Notes under the pieces: generated by a model
What the model was told of the DNA's origin: nothing
What the model saw: the letters and a program-made list of their open reading frames with translations, nothing else
Database searches by the model: none
In this document: positions 29,583 to 38,028 of the stretch, one piece after another
Layout: each line of letters begins with the position of its first letter
Position numbering within the stretch: position 1 is the stretch's first letter
NCBI RefSeq assembly: GCF_001704155.1
Contig: NZ_CP016294.1
Span: 105,001 to 169,000 of the forward strand
Source: Stenotrophomonas rhizophila
Lineage (GTDB): Bacteria; Pseudomonadota; Gammaproteobacteria; Xanthomonadales; Xanthomonadaceae
Length of the DNA stretch: 64,000 bases
Direction: 5' to 3'
Made by a program: the position numbers and the translations under genes

Positions 29583-30380
29583 ATGGCGTCCATGACGGCT
29601 TCCGCAGAACCGCTGGTGCAGTTGGAGAACGTGCGTATCGATCGCGGCGGTCGGGCGATCCTGCGCGACGTTTCGCTGTCGGTCCCGCGTGGCAGCATCA
29701 CCGCCGTGCTCGGCCCGTCGGGCAGCGGCAAGTCGACGCTGCTGGCCGCCCTGACCGGCGAACTGCGCCCCGCGGCGGGCACCGTGACCCTGTTCGGCCA
29801 GCCGATTCCCACCGGCAGCAGCGCGTTGCGCGCGATGCGCCGCAGTGTCGGCGTGCTGCTGCAGGGCAATGGGCTGCTCACCGACCTGACCGTGGCCGAG
29901 AACGTGGCGCTGCCGTTGCGCACGCATACCAAGCTGCCGGCGCCGGTGCTGCGCCGGCTGGTAGACATGAAGCTGCACGCGGTGGGCCTGCTGGCCGCAG
30001 CCGATGCTTGGCCGCGCGAGCTGTCCGGCGGCATGGCGCGCCGGGTGGCGCTGGCGCGCGCGCTGGCACTGGACCCGCCGCTGATGATCTACGACGAACC
30101 GCTGACCGGGCTGGACCCGATCGCCAGCGGCGTGATCATGAGCCTGATCCAACGCCTCAACCACAGCCTGGGCCTGACCAGCATCATCGTCAGCCACCAT
30201 GTGCACGAGACCTTGCCGATCTGCGACCAGGTGATCGCCATTGCCAATGGCGGCGTGGTCTTCCAGGGCAGCCCGGCCGCGCTGGAGTCCAGCCAGGACC
30301 CGCTGCTGCGCCAGTTCCTGCACGGACAGCCGGACGGCCCGATCCCGTTCGATGCCGCGCCCCGCGCGAAGGTGGCCTGA
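29583..30380 (+). CDS. mlaF: Phospholipid ABC transporter ATP-binding protein MlaF
   Basis: A 265-residue ABC ATPase that energises MlaFEDB in the inner membrane, which keeps the outer membrane lipid-asymmetric. Walker A GPSGSGKST is at 44-52, the signature LSGGM comes about 95 residues later, and Walker B is LMIYDEPLTGLD. The start is ATG at 29583; a second ATG three codons on is possible. It heads the operon mlaF-E-D-C-B-A. Its stop shares one base with the mlaE start (TGATG). Confidence 0.94.
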   Translation: MASMTASAEPLVQLENVRIDRGGRAILRDVSLSVPRGSITAVLGPSGSGKSTLLAALTGELRPAAGTVTLFGQPIPTGSSALRAMRRSVGVLLQGNGLLTDLTVAENVALPLRTHTKLPAPVLRRLVDMKLHAVGLLAAADAWPRELSGGMARRVALARALALDPPLMIYDEPLTGLDPIASGVIMSLIQRLNHSLGLTSIIVSHHVHETLPICDQVIAIANGGVVFQGSPAALESSQDPLLRQFLHGQPDGPIPFDAAPRAKVA

Positions 30381-31129
30381 TGCCGTTCGTTGAAAGCACC
30401 CGTTCACTGGGCCGGGCCGGCCTGTTCTCGCTGACCGTGCTGCGCGGATCGCTGCCGACCGCCGATTTCCTGGCCGAGCTGACGCGCGAGATCTACAAGG
30501 TGGGCGCGCGTTCGCTGCCGATCATCGCGGTGGGCGGTGCCTTCGTGGGCCTGGTGCTGACCCTGCAGGGCTACCGCACGCTCACCACGTTCGGCGCCGC
30601 AGATGCGCTGTCCACCCTGCTGGGCCTGTCGCTGTACCGCGAACTGGCACCGGTGCTGACCGCGCTGCTGTTCATTGGCCGCGCCGGCAGCTCGATTGCC
30701 GCCGAGCTGGGGCTGATGCGCGCCACCGACCAGATCAAGGCGCTGGAGCTGATGGCGATCGATCCGGTGGCCAAGGTGGTGGCACCGCGCTTCTGGGCGG
30801 CGGTGCTCACCGTGCCCCTGCTCACCGGCATCTTCTGTTCGCTGGCGATCAGCGCCAGCTACTTCGAAGCCGTGCACGTGCTGGGCCTGGACAACGGCGT
30901 GTTCTGGTCGGCGCTGAGCAACAGCGTGGATTTCTGGGACGATTTCGGCGTGGCAATGCTGAAGTCGGCCATTTTCGGCGGCACCGCCGCGCTGGTGGCG
31001 TCGTACGTGGGCTTCCACGCCGAGCCGACCATCGAGGGCACGTCGGTGGCCACCACCCGCGCGGTGGTGAACGCCTCGCTGCTGGTGCTGATGTTCAACT
31101 TCGTGCTGTCGGCCATGATGTTCCGCTGA
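30380..31129 (+). CDS. mlaE: Phospholipid ABC transporter permease MlaE
   Basis: A 249-residue permease with five or so membrane helices, the MlaE/YrbE family. The typical SLYRELAPVLTALLFIGRAGSSIAAELG segment and the MRATDQIKALELMAIDP coupling helix are present. It forms the membrane core with MlaF, MlaD and MlaB. It starts one base into the mlaF stop (TGATG). Confidence 0.94.
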   Translation: MPFVESTRSLGRAGLFSLTVLRGSLPTADFLAELTREIYKVGARSLPIIAVGGAFVGLVLTLQGYRTLTTFGAADALSTLLGLSLYRELAPVLTALLFIGRAGSSIAAELGLMRATDQIKALELMAIDPVAKVVAPRFWAAVLTVPLLTGIFCSLAISASYFEAVHVLGLDNGVFWSALSNSVDFWDDFGVAMLKSAIFGGTAALVASYVGFHAEPTIEGTSVATTRAVVNASLLVLMFNFVLSAMMFR

Positions 31130-31166
31130 CCCGCACCCCCCTTTGATCAGATACGGTGAGATGAAC

Positions 31167-31691
31167 ATGGCCATCCGCGGTCCCAGACTCGAATTTTCCG
31201 TCGGCGCGTTCCTGCTGCTGGCGCTGGCCTCGCTGCTGGTGCTGGCGATGGCGTCCACCAACCAGCGCTGGGGCTTCGGCAGCGAGGGCTATGAACTCAA
31301 GGCGCGCTTCACCCAGATCGGCCAGCTGCGCAAGCAGGCGCCGGTGAAGATCGGCGGCGTGGTGGTGGGCCAGGTGGGCAACATCGACCTGGACCCGGTC
31401 CGCTTCGATTCGATCGTCACCCTGAAGCTGGACCCGAAGTTCAAGGACCTGCCGGCGGATACCTCCGCCGGCATATTCACCAGCGGTTTGCTCGGCGAGA
31501 GCTATATCGGACTGCAACCGGGCGGTGACCCGGAGGTGCTCAAGTCCGGTGACGAGATCGTCTTCACCCAGCCAGCCGTGGACCTGATCCAGATGGTTGG
31601 CAAGTACATGTTCAGCGGCCCGGGCAATGCCGGCGCCGCTTCCCAGGAAGCTCCCGGCGCGGAAGCGCCGGCAACGGAACCGCAGAAATGA
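31167..31691 (+). CDS. mlaD: MlaD-type MCE-domain phospholipid-binding protein
   Basis: A 174-residue protein with one N-terminal membrane helix (residues 7-27) and an MCE domain (KIGGVVVGQVGNIDLD and GLLGESYIGLQPGG), as in MlaD, which forms the periplasmic hexameric ring. The start ATG at 31167 is preferred because GGTGAG lies about six bases upstream; ATG 31161 is two codons earlier and equally in frame. The C-terminus is alanine/proline/glutamate-rich. The stop overlaps mlaC (ATGA). Confidence 0.92.
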   Translation: MAIRGPRLEFSVGAFLLLALASLLVLAMASTNQRWGFGSEGYELKARFTQIGQLRKQAPVKIGGVVVGQVGNIDLDPVRFDSIVTLKLDPKFKDLPADTSAGIFTSGLLGESYIGLQPGGDPEVLKSGDEIVFTQPAVDLIQMVGKYMFSGPGNAGAASQEAPGAEAPATEPQK

Positions 31692-32350
31692 AAAAGACCC
31701 TGATTCCGGCGCTGCTCGCTTCGGCCCTGCTCGCCACCCTGCCCTCGCTGTCGTTTGCCCAGGCCGCCCCGGCCACCGCCGCCGCGCCGCAGAGCCAGGC
31801 CGGCAAGGTGGTGCTGGATGCCAGCACCCGCATCCTGAACACCCTGCAGCAGCGCCGTGCGGAGTTCAGCAAGAACCCGACCGCGCTGCGCAGCTATATC
31901 GACAGCGAGCTCAACCGCACCTTCGACCGTGATTACGCGGCGCGCCTGGTGCTGGGTTCCAACGCGCGCACGGCTTCGGACGCGGACGTGAAGCTGTTCG
32001 CCGATGCCATGGCCGACAACCTGATGCAGCGCTACGGTTCGGCCCTGCTTACCATCCAGGGCAAGCCGAGCTTCCGCCTGAAGGGCGAGCAGCCGCTGCC
32101 GGGCAACCGCGGGGTCAAGGTATCGACCGAGCTGCTGCGTGCCGGCAGCGAGTCGACCCCGGTCGAGTACCTGATGCGCAACGTCAACGGCCAGTGGAAG
32201 ATCTTCGACGTCAATATCGAAGGCATTTCCTACGTGCAGACCTTCCGTACCCAGTTCGACGGCCCGCTGCGCCAGAAGGGCATCCAGGAAGTGGCCAAGG
32301 AACTGCGGGGCGGTACCCTGCAGGCCGGGCCGGCCGGTAATGGCAAGTAA
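31688..32350 (+). CDS. mlaC: Periplasmic phospholipid-binding protein MlaC
   Basis: A 220-residue protein with a signal peptide (about 1-24, ending FAQA). It has the MlaC/Ttg2D fold (FDRDYAARLVLGSN, then EYLMRNVNGQWKIFDVNIEGISYVQTFR) and shuttles phospholipid across the periplasm between MlaA and MlaFEDB. It overlaps mlaD by four bases and mlaB by about 11 bases. Confidence 0.94.
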   Translation: MKKTLIPALLASALLATLPSLSFAQAAPATAAAPQSQAGKVVLDASTRILNTLQQRRAEFSKNPTALRSYIDSELNRTFDRDYAARLVLGSNARTASDADVKLFADAMADNLMQRYGSALLTIQGKPSFRLKGEQPLPGNRGVKVSTELLRAGSESTPVEYLMRNVNGQWKIFDVNIEGISYVQTFRTQFDGPLRQKGIQEVAKELRGGTLQAGPAGNGK

Positions 32351-32651
32351 CGCCACCGTGCAGCTCGACGGTCCGCGCGCCCGGTTCACCGGCGTGCTGG
32401 ACCGCGATGCGGTCGTGGCGTTGTGGCCGCAGCTGAAGGCCCTCCCCGACAGCATCTCCCAGCTCGACCTGGCGGCGGTGGAGGGCGTGGACAGCGCCGG
32501 CCTGGCGCTGCTGGCCGAGCTGTCGGCGCGCGCGCGCGCGAACGGGCGTACGCTGGTTCTCAACGGTACCCCTCCTGGTTTCACCGAACTCAGCGCCGCC
32601 TATCGGCTGGCGCCGTCCCTGGATTTCAATGCCCCTTCTGCCGCGAGCTGA
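32340..32651 (+). CDS. mlaB: STAS-domain protein MlaB
   Basis: A 103-residue single STAS domain with the DLAAVEGVDSAGLALLAEL core around the conserved serine/threonine region. It is the cytoplasmic MlaB subunit that binds and stabilises MlaF. The start lies inside the end of mlaC and the stop directly precedes mlaA, so translation is likely coupled through the operon. Confidence 0.88.
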   Translation: MASNATVQLDGPRARFTGVLDRDAVVALWPQLKALPDSISQLDLAAVEGVDSAGLALLAELSARARANGRTLVLNGTPPGFTELSAAYRLAPSLDFNAPSAAS

Positions 32652-32652
32652 C

Positions 32653-33669
32653 ATGAACGTCATACGCACCGCCTCCCTTCTCCTGCTGGCCTTGGCGCTG
32701 AGTGCCTGTGCAGCCAAGCCGGCCCGCGACAGTGCGCCCGCCAGCGTGGCGGTGGCGCCCGCCTCCGCACCGGCGGCTCCCGCAGCGGCCGACAGCGCCG
32801 CCGATGCAGCGACCTCGCCGACCGTCGCCAGCCCTGCGGCACCCGTGGCCGCCGTTGACTCCGCCCAAGGCGATGGCGCCCCCGTGCCGGCCGCCACGGA
32901 GGTCGCGCCGACGGGTGCCGAGGACGACTTCGCCGCGCTGTACGGCGGTCCGGCGCCGACCGCCGACGGTGCCGAACCGGGTCGCTCGCCGTACGACCCG
33001 TGGGAAGGCTTCAACCGCCGCGTGCACGCGTTCAACAACGTGGTCGACCGCGCGGTCGCGCGCCCGCTGGCCACCGCTTACGTGAATGTCGTGCCGCGCT
33101 TCGCACGCACCGGCGTGACCAACTTCTTCAGCAACCTGCGCGCGCCGGTGACCATCACCAACCAGCTGCTGCAGGGCCGCCCCGGGGATGCCTGGGACAG
33201 CCTGGGCCGGTTCGTGATGAATTCCACGCTGGGTATCGGTGGTCTCTTCGACCCGGCCAGCCGCGCGCTGGTACCGCGCCGCAGTGAAGACTTCGGCCAG
33301 ACCCTGGGTGCCTGGGGCTGGCGCAGCTCGCGTTACGTGGAGCTGCCGTTCTTCGGCCCGCGTACCGTGCGCGACGTGTTCGGCCTGGCTGGCGACATTC
33401 CGCTGTCGCCGATCCGCACGATCGAGGAAGACAAGGTCCGCATCCCCCTGCAGGGCCTGCAGTTGGTGGACATGCGCTCGCAGCTGCTGGCACTGGATGA
33501 CATCCGCGATGGCGCCGTGGACGAGTACGCGCTGACCCGCGATGCCTGGCTGCAGCGCCGCAACTACCAGATCCAGAACGACCTGCGCGGCCGCCGTGAC
33601 CGCGGCAAGGACGCGGACGACGCGCCGATCCCGGTCGACGCGATGCCGATGCCCAACTGGGGCAACTGA
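32653..33669 (+). CDS. mlaA: Outer-membrane lipoprotein MlaA (VacJ)
   Basis: A 338-residue lipoprotein with lipobox LSAC (Cys19). It then has a long alanine/proline-rich linker (about 20-115) and the VacJ domain (DPWEGFNRRVHAFNN, LGRFVMNSTLGIGGLFDPAS, ELPFFGPRTVRD). MlaA removes phospholipid from the outer leaflet of the outer membrane. E. coli mlaA lies apart from mlaFEDCB; here it closes the operon, two bases after mlaB. The linker is longer than in E. coli. A strong terminator follows. Confidence 0.93.
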   Translation: MNVIRTASLLLLALALSACAAKPARDSAPASVAVAPASAPAAPAAADSAADAATSPTVASPAAPVAAVDSAQGDGAPVPAATEVAPTGAEDDFAALYGGPAPTADGAEPGRSPYDPWEGFNRRVHAFNNVVDRAVARPLATAYVNVVPRFARTGVTNFFSNLRAPVTITNQLLQGRPGDAWDSLGRFVMNSTLGIGGLFDPASRALVPRRSEDFGQTLGAWGWRSSRYVELPFFGPRTVRDVFGLAGDIPLSPIRTIEEDKVRIPLQGLQLVDMRSQLLALDDIRDGAVDEYALTRDAWLQRRNYQIQNDLRGRRDRGKDADDAPIPVDAMPMPNWGN

Positions 33670-33679
33670 TCAAAAGAAA

Positions 33680-33705
33680 AACCCCGCTCTCGCGGGGTTT
33701 TTTTT
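33680..33705. terminator. Bidirectional terminator between mlaA and gpx
   Basis: AACCCCGC and GCGGGGTT form a perfect stem around TCTC, followed by a run of eight or more T on the plus strand and preceded by an A-rich run that gives a T-run on the minus strand. It can serve both the mla operon and the converging gpx gene. Confidence 0.9.
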
Positions 33706-34265
33706 CAGGCGGCGAGTGCGGCGTCGATGGCCGCGACCAGGCGGGCGTCGTCGGCCGGCACGTCGGGGGCGAAGCGGGCGATGACCTTGCCGTTGCGGCC
33801 CACCAGGAACTTCTCGAAGTTCCACAGCACGCCGGGGGCCGGGTTGACGACCAGATCCGGGTACTTGGCGACCGCACCCTGCAGCTTCTCGCGCATCGGA
33901 CCTTCGCCGGTGGCGGCCGGCTGGGCCTGGGTCAGCTGCTGGTACAGCGGGTGGATGTCATCGCCAGCCACGCTGATCTTGGCGAACATCGGGAAGCTCA
34001 CGTTGTATTCCAGCTGGCAGAACTGCTGGATGTCAGCGTCGCTGCCCGGCTCCTGGGCCAGGAAATTGTTGGCCGGGAAGCCCAGCACTTCCAGGCCGGC
34101 AGCCTGCTTGTCGGCATACAGTGCCTGCAGGCCTTCGTACTGCGGGGTCAGCCCACACTTGGAGGCGACATTGACCACCAGCAGCACCTTGCCGCGGTAG
34201 TCGGCCAGCGAACTGGCCTGGCCTTCAATGGTGGAAACGGGAATGTCGTAGACGGTCTGGCTCAC
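33705..34265 (-). CDS. Glutathione peroxidase-family thiol peroxidase
   Basis: A 186-residue GPx-fold protein that reduces peroxides with glutathione or thioredoxin. The peroxidatic cysteine is Cys37 in NVASKCGLT, and WNF with Trp148/Asn149 is present. The conserved FPxNQF glutamine is replaced: this protein has FPANNF (Asn67). The start is GTG at 34265, because AGGAT lies eight bases upstream and the residues before it (SLRTGFP) do not fit the family. No signal peptide is seen, so it is likely cytoplasmic. Confidence 0.9.
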   Translation of the reverse strand: MSQTVYDIPVSTIEGQASSLADYRGKVLLVVNVASKCGLTPQYEGLQALYADKQAAGLEVLGFPANNFLAQEPGSDADIQQFCQLEYNVSFPMFAKISVAGDDIHPLYQQLTQAQPAATGEGPMREKLQGAVAKYPDLVVNPAPGVLWNFEKFLVGRNGKVIARFAPDVPADDARLVAAIDAALAA

Positions 34266-34323
34266 GGGAAATCCTGTGCGAAGTGAAAAGGGCACATCGG
34301 AGATATGCCCTGGGAATGGGAAA

Positions 34324-34698
34324 TCAATCGACGCAGATCGTGCCCTGGGCCACGCCGTTGTCGATGCGCTGGCGGCAGCCGAAGTTCTGGCTCACGTCGG
34401 TCTGGCAGACGCCACGCGCCTTGCTGCCAGCCACCAGTTCGGTCTCGCCCTGGGCCAGGCACTGGCCGGTGCATTCACTCTTGGCGCTGCAGGCCTTGCC
34501 GGCATCGGTATAGGGCGCCACGCACTGCACGCGCTGCAGCCGTCCCAGCGGCTTGAGTTCACCACCGGCGGCCGCGCAGCGGGCGGCATCGGCGTTGTCG
34601 GCGGCGGCAGGAGCGTTCGTGGCGGTGTCGCCGGCATTCGGCGAACTGCTGCAGCCGGCAAGCGCGAGCATCAGGGACAACATCAGGGTAAGACGCAT
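34324..34698 (-). CDS. Small cysteine-rich lipoprotein, function unknown
   Basis: A 124-residue predicted lipoprotein with lipobox LAGC (Cys16). The mature part has several cysteines (RCAAAGG, VQCVAP, KACSAKSECTGQCLAQG, VCQTDVSQNFGCRQRI, TICVD) that could form disulfides in the periplasm. The spacing resembles small secreted cysteine-knot-like proteins, but no family is assigned. It stands between gpx and rmuC. Confidence 0.8.
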   Translation of the reverse strand: MRLTLMLSLMLALAGCSSSPNAGDTATNAPAAADNADAARCAAAGGELKPLGRLQRVQCVAPYTDAGKACSAKSECTGQCLAQGETELVAGSKARGVCQTDVSQNFGCRQRIDNGVAQGTICVD

Positions 34699-34790
34699 CG
34701 GTTCAATCCTGGAGGAGGAAAAGGAAGGCAGGCAGGTGGCCGCGACCCAGCATCGCCGATCGCGTGCATGCAGGGTGTCGGCAATGCGTT

Positions 34791-36254
34791 TCAGTCCTGC
34801 GCGGCTGACGCGTCGTCCGCGCTGGCCTCGTCATCGTCGCCGCTGGCATCGCCCAGCAGCAGATCGGTCTGCTCGCTGCCGAGTGATTCCACCCCGCGCA
34901 GGCGGCGTTCGATGGTGCGGGTCTTGCGGCTGGCCTCGCCCAGGCTGCGGCCGACCGTGCTGATCTGCTTTTCGGCCTTTTCCAGGATGCCGGCGAACTT
35001 GCCGAACTCGCTCTTCACCGCGCCCAGCAGGCTCCACACTTCACTGGAGCGCTGTTCGATGGCCAGGGTGCGGAAGCCCATCTGCAGGCTGTTGAGCAGC
35101 GCGGTCACCGTGGTCGGCCCGGCCACCACCACGCGGTGTTCCCGCTGCAGCAGGTCCACCAGCCCCGGGCGGCGGATCACCTCGGCGTACAGGCCTTCGG
35201 TAGGCAGGAACATCACCGCGAAATCGGTGGTGTGCGGCGGCACGATGTACTTGTCGCAGATCGACTTGGCCTGGATCCGGATCGCGCGTTCCAGCTGCGC
35301 GCCCTGCACGCGTACGCCATCGGCGTCACCCTGCTCCTGCGCATCGAGCAGGCGCTCGTAGTCTTCGCGCGGGAACTTGGAATCGATCGGCAGCCAGACC
35401 GGGGTGTCCTCGTGGCCGCGCCCGGGCAGGCGCACCGCGATGTCCACCATTTCGCCGCTGTCCGGGCGCACTTTGACGCCGCGTGCGTACTGCTCCTGCG
35501 TGAGGGTCTGTTCCAGGATGTTGTCCAGCTGCACCTCGCCCCAGCTGCCGCGGTTCTTGACGTTGGTCAGCACGCGCTTGAGGTCGCCGACGCCGGTGGC
35601 CAGCTGCTGCATTTCGCCCAGCCCACGCTGCACCTGTTCCAGGCGGTCGGACACCAGCTGGAACGACGCACCCAGCCGCGCTTCCAGCGTGGTCTGCAGT
35701 TTTTCGTCGACGGTGACCCGCATCTGGTCCAGCTTCTGCGCGTTGTCGGCCTGCAGGCTCCGCAGCTGCTGCTCCAGCGTGGCGCGCATTTCGCCCATGC
35801 GCTGTTCGTTGCGCTGGGTCATCTCCTGCAGGCGCAGGCCCAGGGATTCGCCGAACCGGTGCTGCGACTGCGTGGCTTCCTCGCGGCCCAGCCGGGCATC
35901 GTCGGCCACGGCCTGGCGCAGCGCGGCCATGTGGGCGTCGCTGCGCTGCTGAGCCTGGCCGGCGTCCTCGCGGGCCTTGCGCGCGTCTTCGCCCAGCGCA
36001 TCGCGCAGCTGGTCCAGGCGCTGGTCGGTGCGGGTGGACAGGTCGGTCAGCGCGCGCGCGAAGGTTTCCAGCCGCGCGTCCTGCTGCCGGCCCAGCCCTT
36101 CGAGCTGCTCGCGCAGTTCACTGCGGCCGGTCCGCGCTTCTTCGCGCAGGCTCTGCTCAAGGTCGCCATGGCCGGAACGCCGCAGCAGGGCCACCAGCTG
36201 CAGGATGAGGACGGCACACAGCAGGCCGCCAAGGATGAGGAATTCAGGTTGCAT
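34791..36254 (-). CDS. rmuC: DNA recombination protein RmuC
   Basis: A 487-residue protein with one N-terminal membrane helix (about 5-25), a long coiled coil (30-215), and the RmuC nuclease-like domain (GSWGEVQLDNILEQTLT, LPIDSKFPREDYERL, VPPHTTDFAVMFLPTEGLYAEV). RmuC limits inversions at short repeats and is thought to act as a nuclease. The start MQPEFLILGG at 36254 is chosen; the long upstream frame extension overlaps the divergent GST region. The C-terminal tail is acidic. Confidence 0.94.
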   Translation of the reverse strand: MQPEFLILGGLLCAVLILQLVALLRRSGHGDLEQSLREEARTGRSELREQLEGLGRQQDARLETFARALTDLSTRTDQRLDQLRDALGEDARKAREDAGQAQQRSDAHMAALRQAVADDARLGREEATQSQHRFGESLGLRLQEMTQRNEQRMGEMRATLEQQLRSLQADNAQKLDQMRVTVDEKLQTTLEARLGASFQLVSDRLEQVQRGLGEMQQLATGVGDLKRVLTNVKNRGSWGEVQLDNILEQTLTQEQYARGVKVRPDSGEMVDIAVRLPGRGHEDTPVWLPIDSKFPREDYERLLDAQEQGDADGVRVQGAQLERAIRIQAKSICDKYIVPPHTTDFAVMFLPTEGLYAEVIRRPGLVDLLQREHRVVVAGPTTVTALLNSLQMGFRTLAIEQRSSEVWSLLGAVKSEFGKFAGILEKAEKQISTVGRSLGEASRKTRTIERRLRGVESLGSEQTDLLLGDASGDDDEASADDASAAQD

Positions 36255-36303
36255 GGAAGAAGTGTAGGCTGAGCCGGTCTCATTCGCTGCGCCGGATCGC
36301 TCC

Positions 36304-36924
36304 ATGCTGGATCTTCTGGGAAAGTCGACGTCGATCAACGTGCGCAAGGTGCAGTGGCTGTGCGCCGAGCTGGGCCTGCAGTACCGGCAGCTCGGGGCCG
36401 ACGGCCACGATGCGGATTTCCTCGCGGCCCTGCACCCGCTCAACCCGAACGGCCAGGTGCCGGTGATCCGCGATGGCGACTTCGTGCTGTGGGAATCCAA
36501 CAGCATCTGCCGCTACCTGGCCGCGGCAGCCGGCCGCCACGACCTGCTGCCGCGCGACCCGCGGAGCCGGGCCCGGGTGGAGCAATGGATGGACTGGCAG
36601 GCCACCGACCTCAACACCGCCTGGCGGCACGTGTTCATGGCCCGCGTGCGCCAGCACCCGGCCTACCCTGACGATGGCGCCGCGCAGGCCAGCCTGGTGC
36701 AGTGGAACCGGCTCATGCAGCACCTGGATCAGCAGCTGGCCGGGACCGGCGCCTACGTGGCCGGCGAGGACTTCACCCTCGCCGACATCGTGCTGGGGCT
36801 TTCCACCCAGCGCTGGCGGCTGACCCCGGGCGACAAACCCGAACTGCCGGCCGTGGCGGCGTGGTTCCACCGCCTCGGCCCGCGCCCCGGGTTTGCCCGC
36901 CACTGCGACAACGGCGTGGCCTGA
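36304..36924 (+). CDS. Glutathione S-transferase family protein
   Basis: A 206-residue GST with an N-terminal thioredoxin-like domain (about 1-78; NGQVPVIRDGDFVLWESNSICRYLA holds the cis-proline and glutathione-binding Glu-Ser) and a C-terminal helical domain (85-200, with EDFTLADIVLGL as the N-capping motif). The substrate is unknown. It is divergent from rmuC with 49 bases between starts and converges with the next gene. Confidence 0.92.
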   Translation: MLDLLGKSTSINVRKVQWLCAELGLQYRQLGADGHDADFLAALHPLNPNGQVPVIRDGDFVLWESNSICRYLAAAAGRHDLLPRDPRSRARVEQWMDWQATDLNTAWRHVFMARVRQHPAYPDDGAAQASLVQWNRLMQHLDQQLAGTGAYVAGEDFTLADIVLGLSTQRWRLTPGDKPELPAVAAWFHRLGPRPGFARHCDNGVA

Positions 36925-36927
36925 GGC

Positions 36928-37935
36928 TCAGAAGCCTTCCAGGACCACCTTGCCCACCGCGCGGTGGCTTTCGATGTGCGCATGCGCGCGGCGCAGGTTG
37001 GCCGCGTCGACACGGCCGTAGTTCTCGCCCAGCGTGGTGCGCAGCACGCCGCTGTCGACCAGCTCGGCCACCCGGTTGAGCAGCACGTGCTGCTGTTGCA
37101 GGTCGGGCGTGCTGAAGCTGGAGCGGGTGAACATCGATTCCCAGTGCAGCGACAGGCTCTTGCGCTTGAGCGCCATCACATCGAGCTGGCCGGGGTCGTC
37201 GATCAGGGCCAGCTGGCCCTGCGGTGCCAGCGCGGTGACGATCTGGGCGTAGTGCTGGTCGGTGTGGGTCAGGCTGGCCACGTGGCTGACGGCCTCGATC
37301 CCGATCCGGCCCAGGCCTTCGGTCAGCGGCTGGCTGTGGTCGATGACGTGGTGGGCCCCCAGGGCGTACGCCCAGTCCTGGGTGTTCGGGCGCGAGGCAG
37401 TGCCGATCACGGTCAGCCGGGTCAGCTGGCGCGCCAGCTGGACCAGGATCGAGCCCACCCCGCCGGCCGCACCGATCACCAGCAGGGTCTGGCCTTCACC
37501 ACCGCCTTCGGCGATGCGCAGGCGGTCGAACAACAGCTCCCACGCGGTGATCGCGGTCAGCGGCAGCGCGGCAGCCGCCGCATCGTCCAGGCTGGTCGGC
37601 TTGCGGCCCACGATGCGTTCGTCCACCAGCTGGTACTCGGCGTTGCTGCCCGGCCGGTTGATGTCGCCGGCGTAGAAGACCGCATCACCCGGCTGGAACA
37701 GGGTCACCTCGCTGCCCACCGCGTCCACGATGCCTACCGCGTCCCAGCCCAGCACGCGCGGGGCCTCGACGGCCACGCCACGGCGGACCTTGGTGTCCAC
37801 CGGGTTCACCGACACCGCGCGCACCTGCACGCGCAGGTCGCGCGGGCCCGGGGTCGGCACTGGCAGGGTGATGTCGACCAGCGCCGTCGGGTCGGTGATG
37901 GGCAGGCCGTGCTGGGTATAGGCGATGGCTTTCAT
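36928..37935 (-). CDS. Zinc-type alcohol dehydrogenase-like / quinone oxidoreductase (MDR family)
   Basis: A 335-residue medium-chain dehydrogenase/reductase. It has an N-terminal GroES-like domain (PRDLRVQVRAVSVNPVDTKVRRG; VLGWDAVGIVDAVGSEV) and an NADPH-binding Rossmann domain (LLVIGAAGGVGSILVQLA). No structural or catalytic zinc cysteines are visible, which favours quinone or enone reductase activity. It is divergent from a LysR regulator with a palindrome between them, so that regulator probably controls it. Confidence 0.9.
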   Translation of the reverse strand: MKAIAYTQHGLPITDPTALVDITLPVPTPGPRDLRVQVRAVSVNPVDTKVRRGVAVEAPRVLGWDAVGIVDAVGSEVTLFQPGDAVFYAGDINRPGSNAEYQLVDERIVGRKPTSLDDAAAAALPLTAITAWELLFDRLRIAEGGGEGQTLLVIGAAGGVGSILVQLARQLTRLTVIGTASRPNTQDWAYALGAHHVIDHSQPLTEGLGRIGIEAVSHVASLTHTDQHYAQIVTALAPQGQLALIDDPGQLDVMALKRKSLSLHWESMFTRSSFSTPDLQQQHVLLNRVAELVDSGVLRTTLGENYGRVDAANLRRAHAHIESHRAVGKVVLEGF

Positions 37936-38009
37936 GGGAAGGTCCTTGGATGAGGCGCTCAGGTTGGCTTGCCCGGCCCCAGCCGGAAAGGCGCAGAATG
38001 CAGCAGCAC

Positions 38010-38028
38010 TTTCACTCCTGGAATGAAA
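38010..38028. promoter_or_regulatory. Palindrome in the MDR-LysR intergenic region, candidate LysR operator
   Basis: TTTCACTCCTGGAATGAAA is an imperfect 19-bp palindrome (arms TTTCA/TGAAA) that ends at the LysR start codon. Its position between divergent genes is where LysR-type regulators bind to autoregulate and activate the partner. The regulatory role is inferred. Confidence 0.5.
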
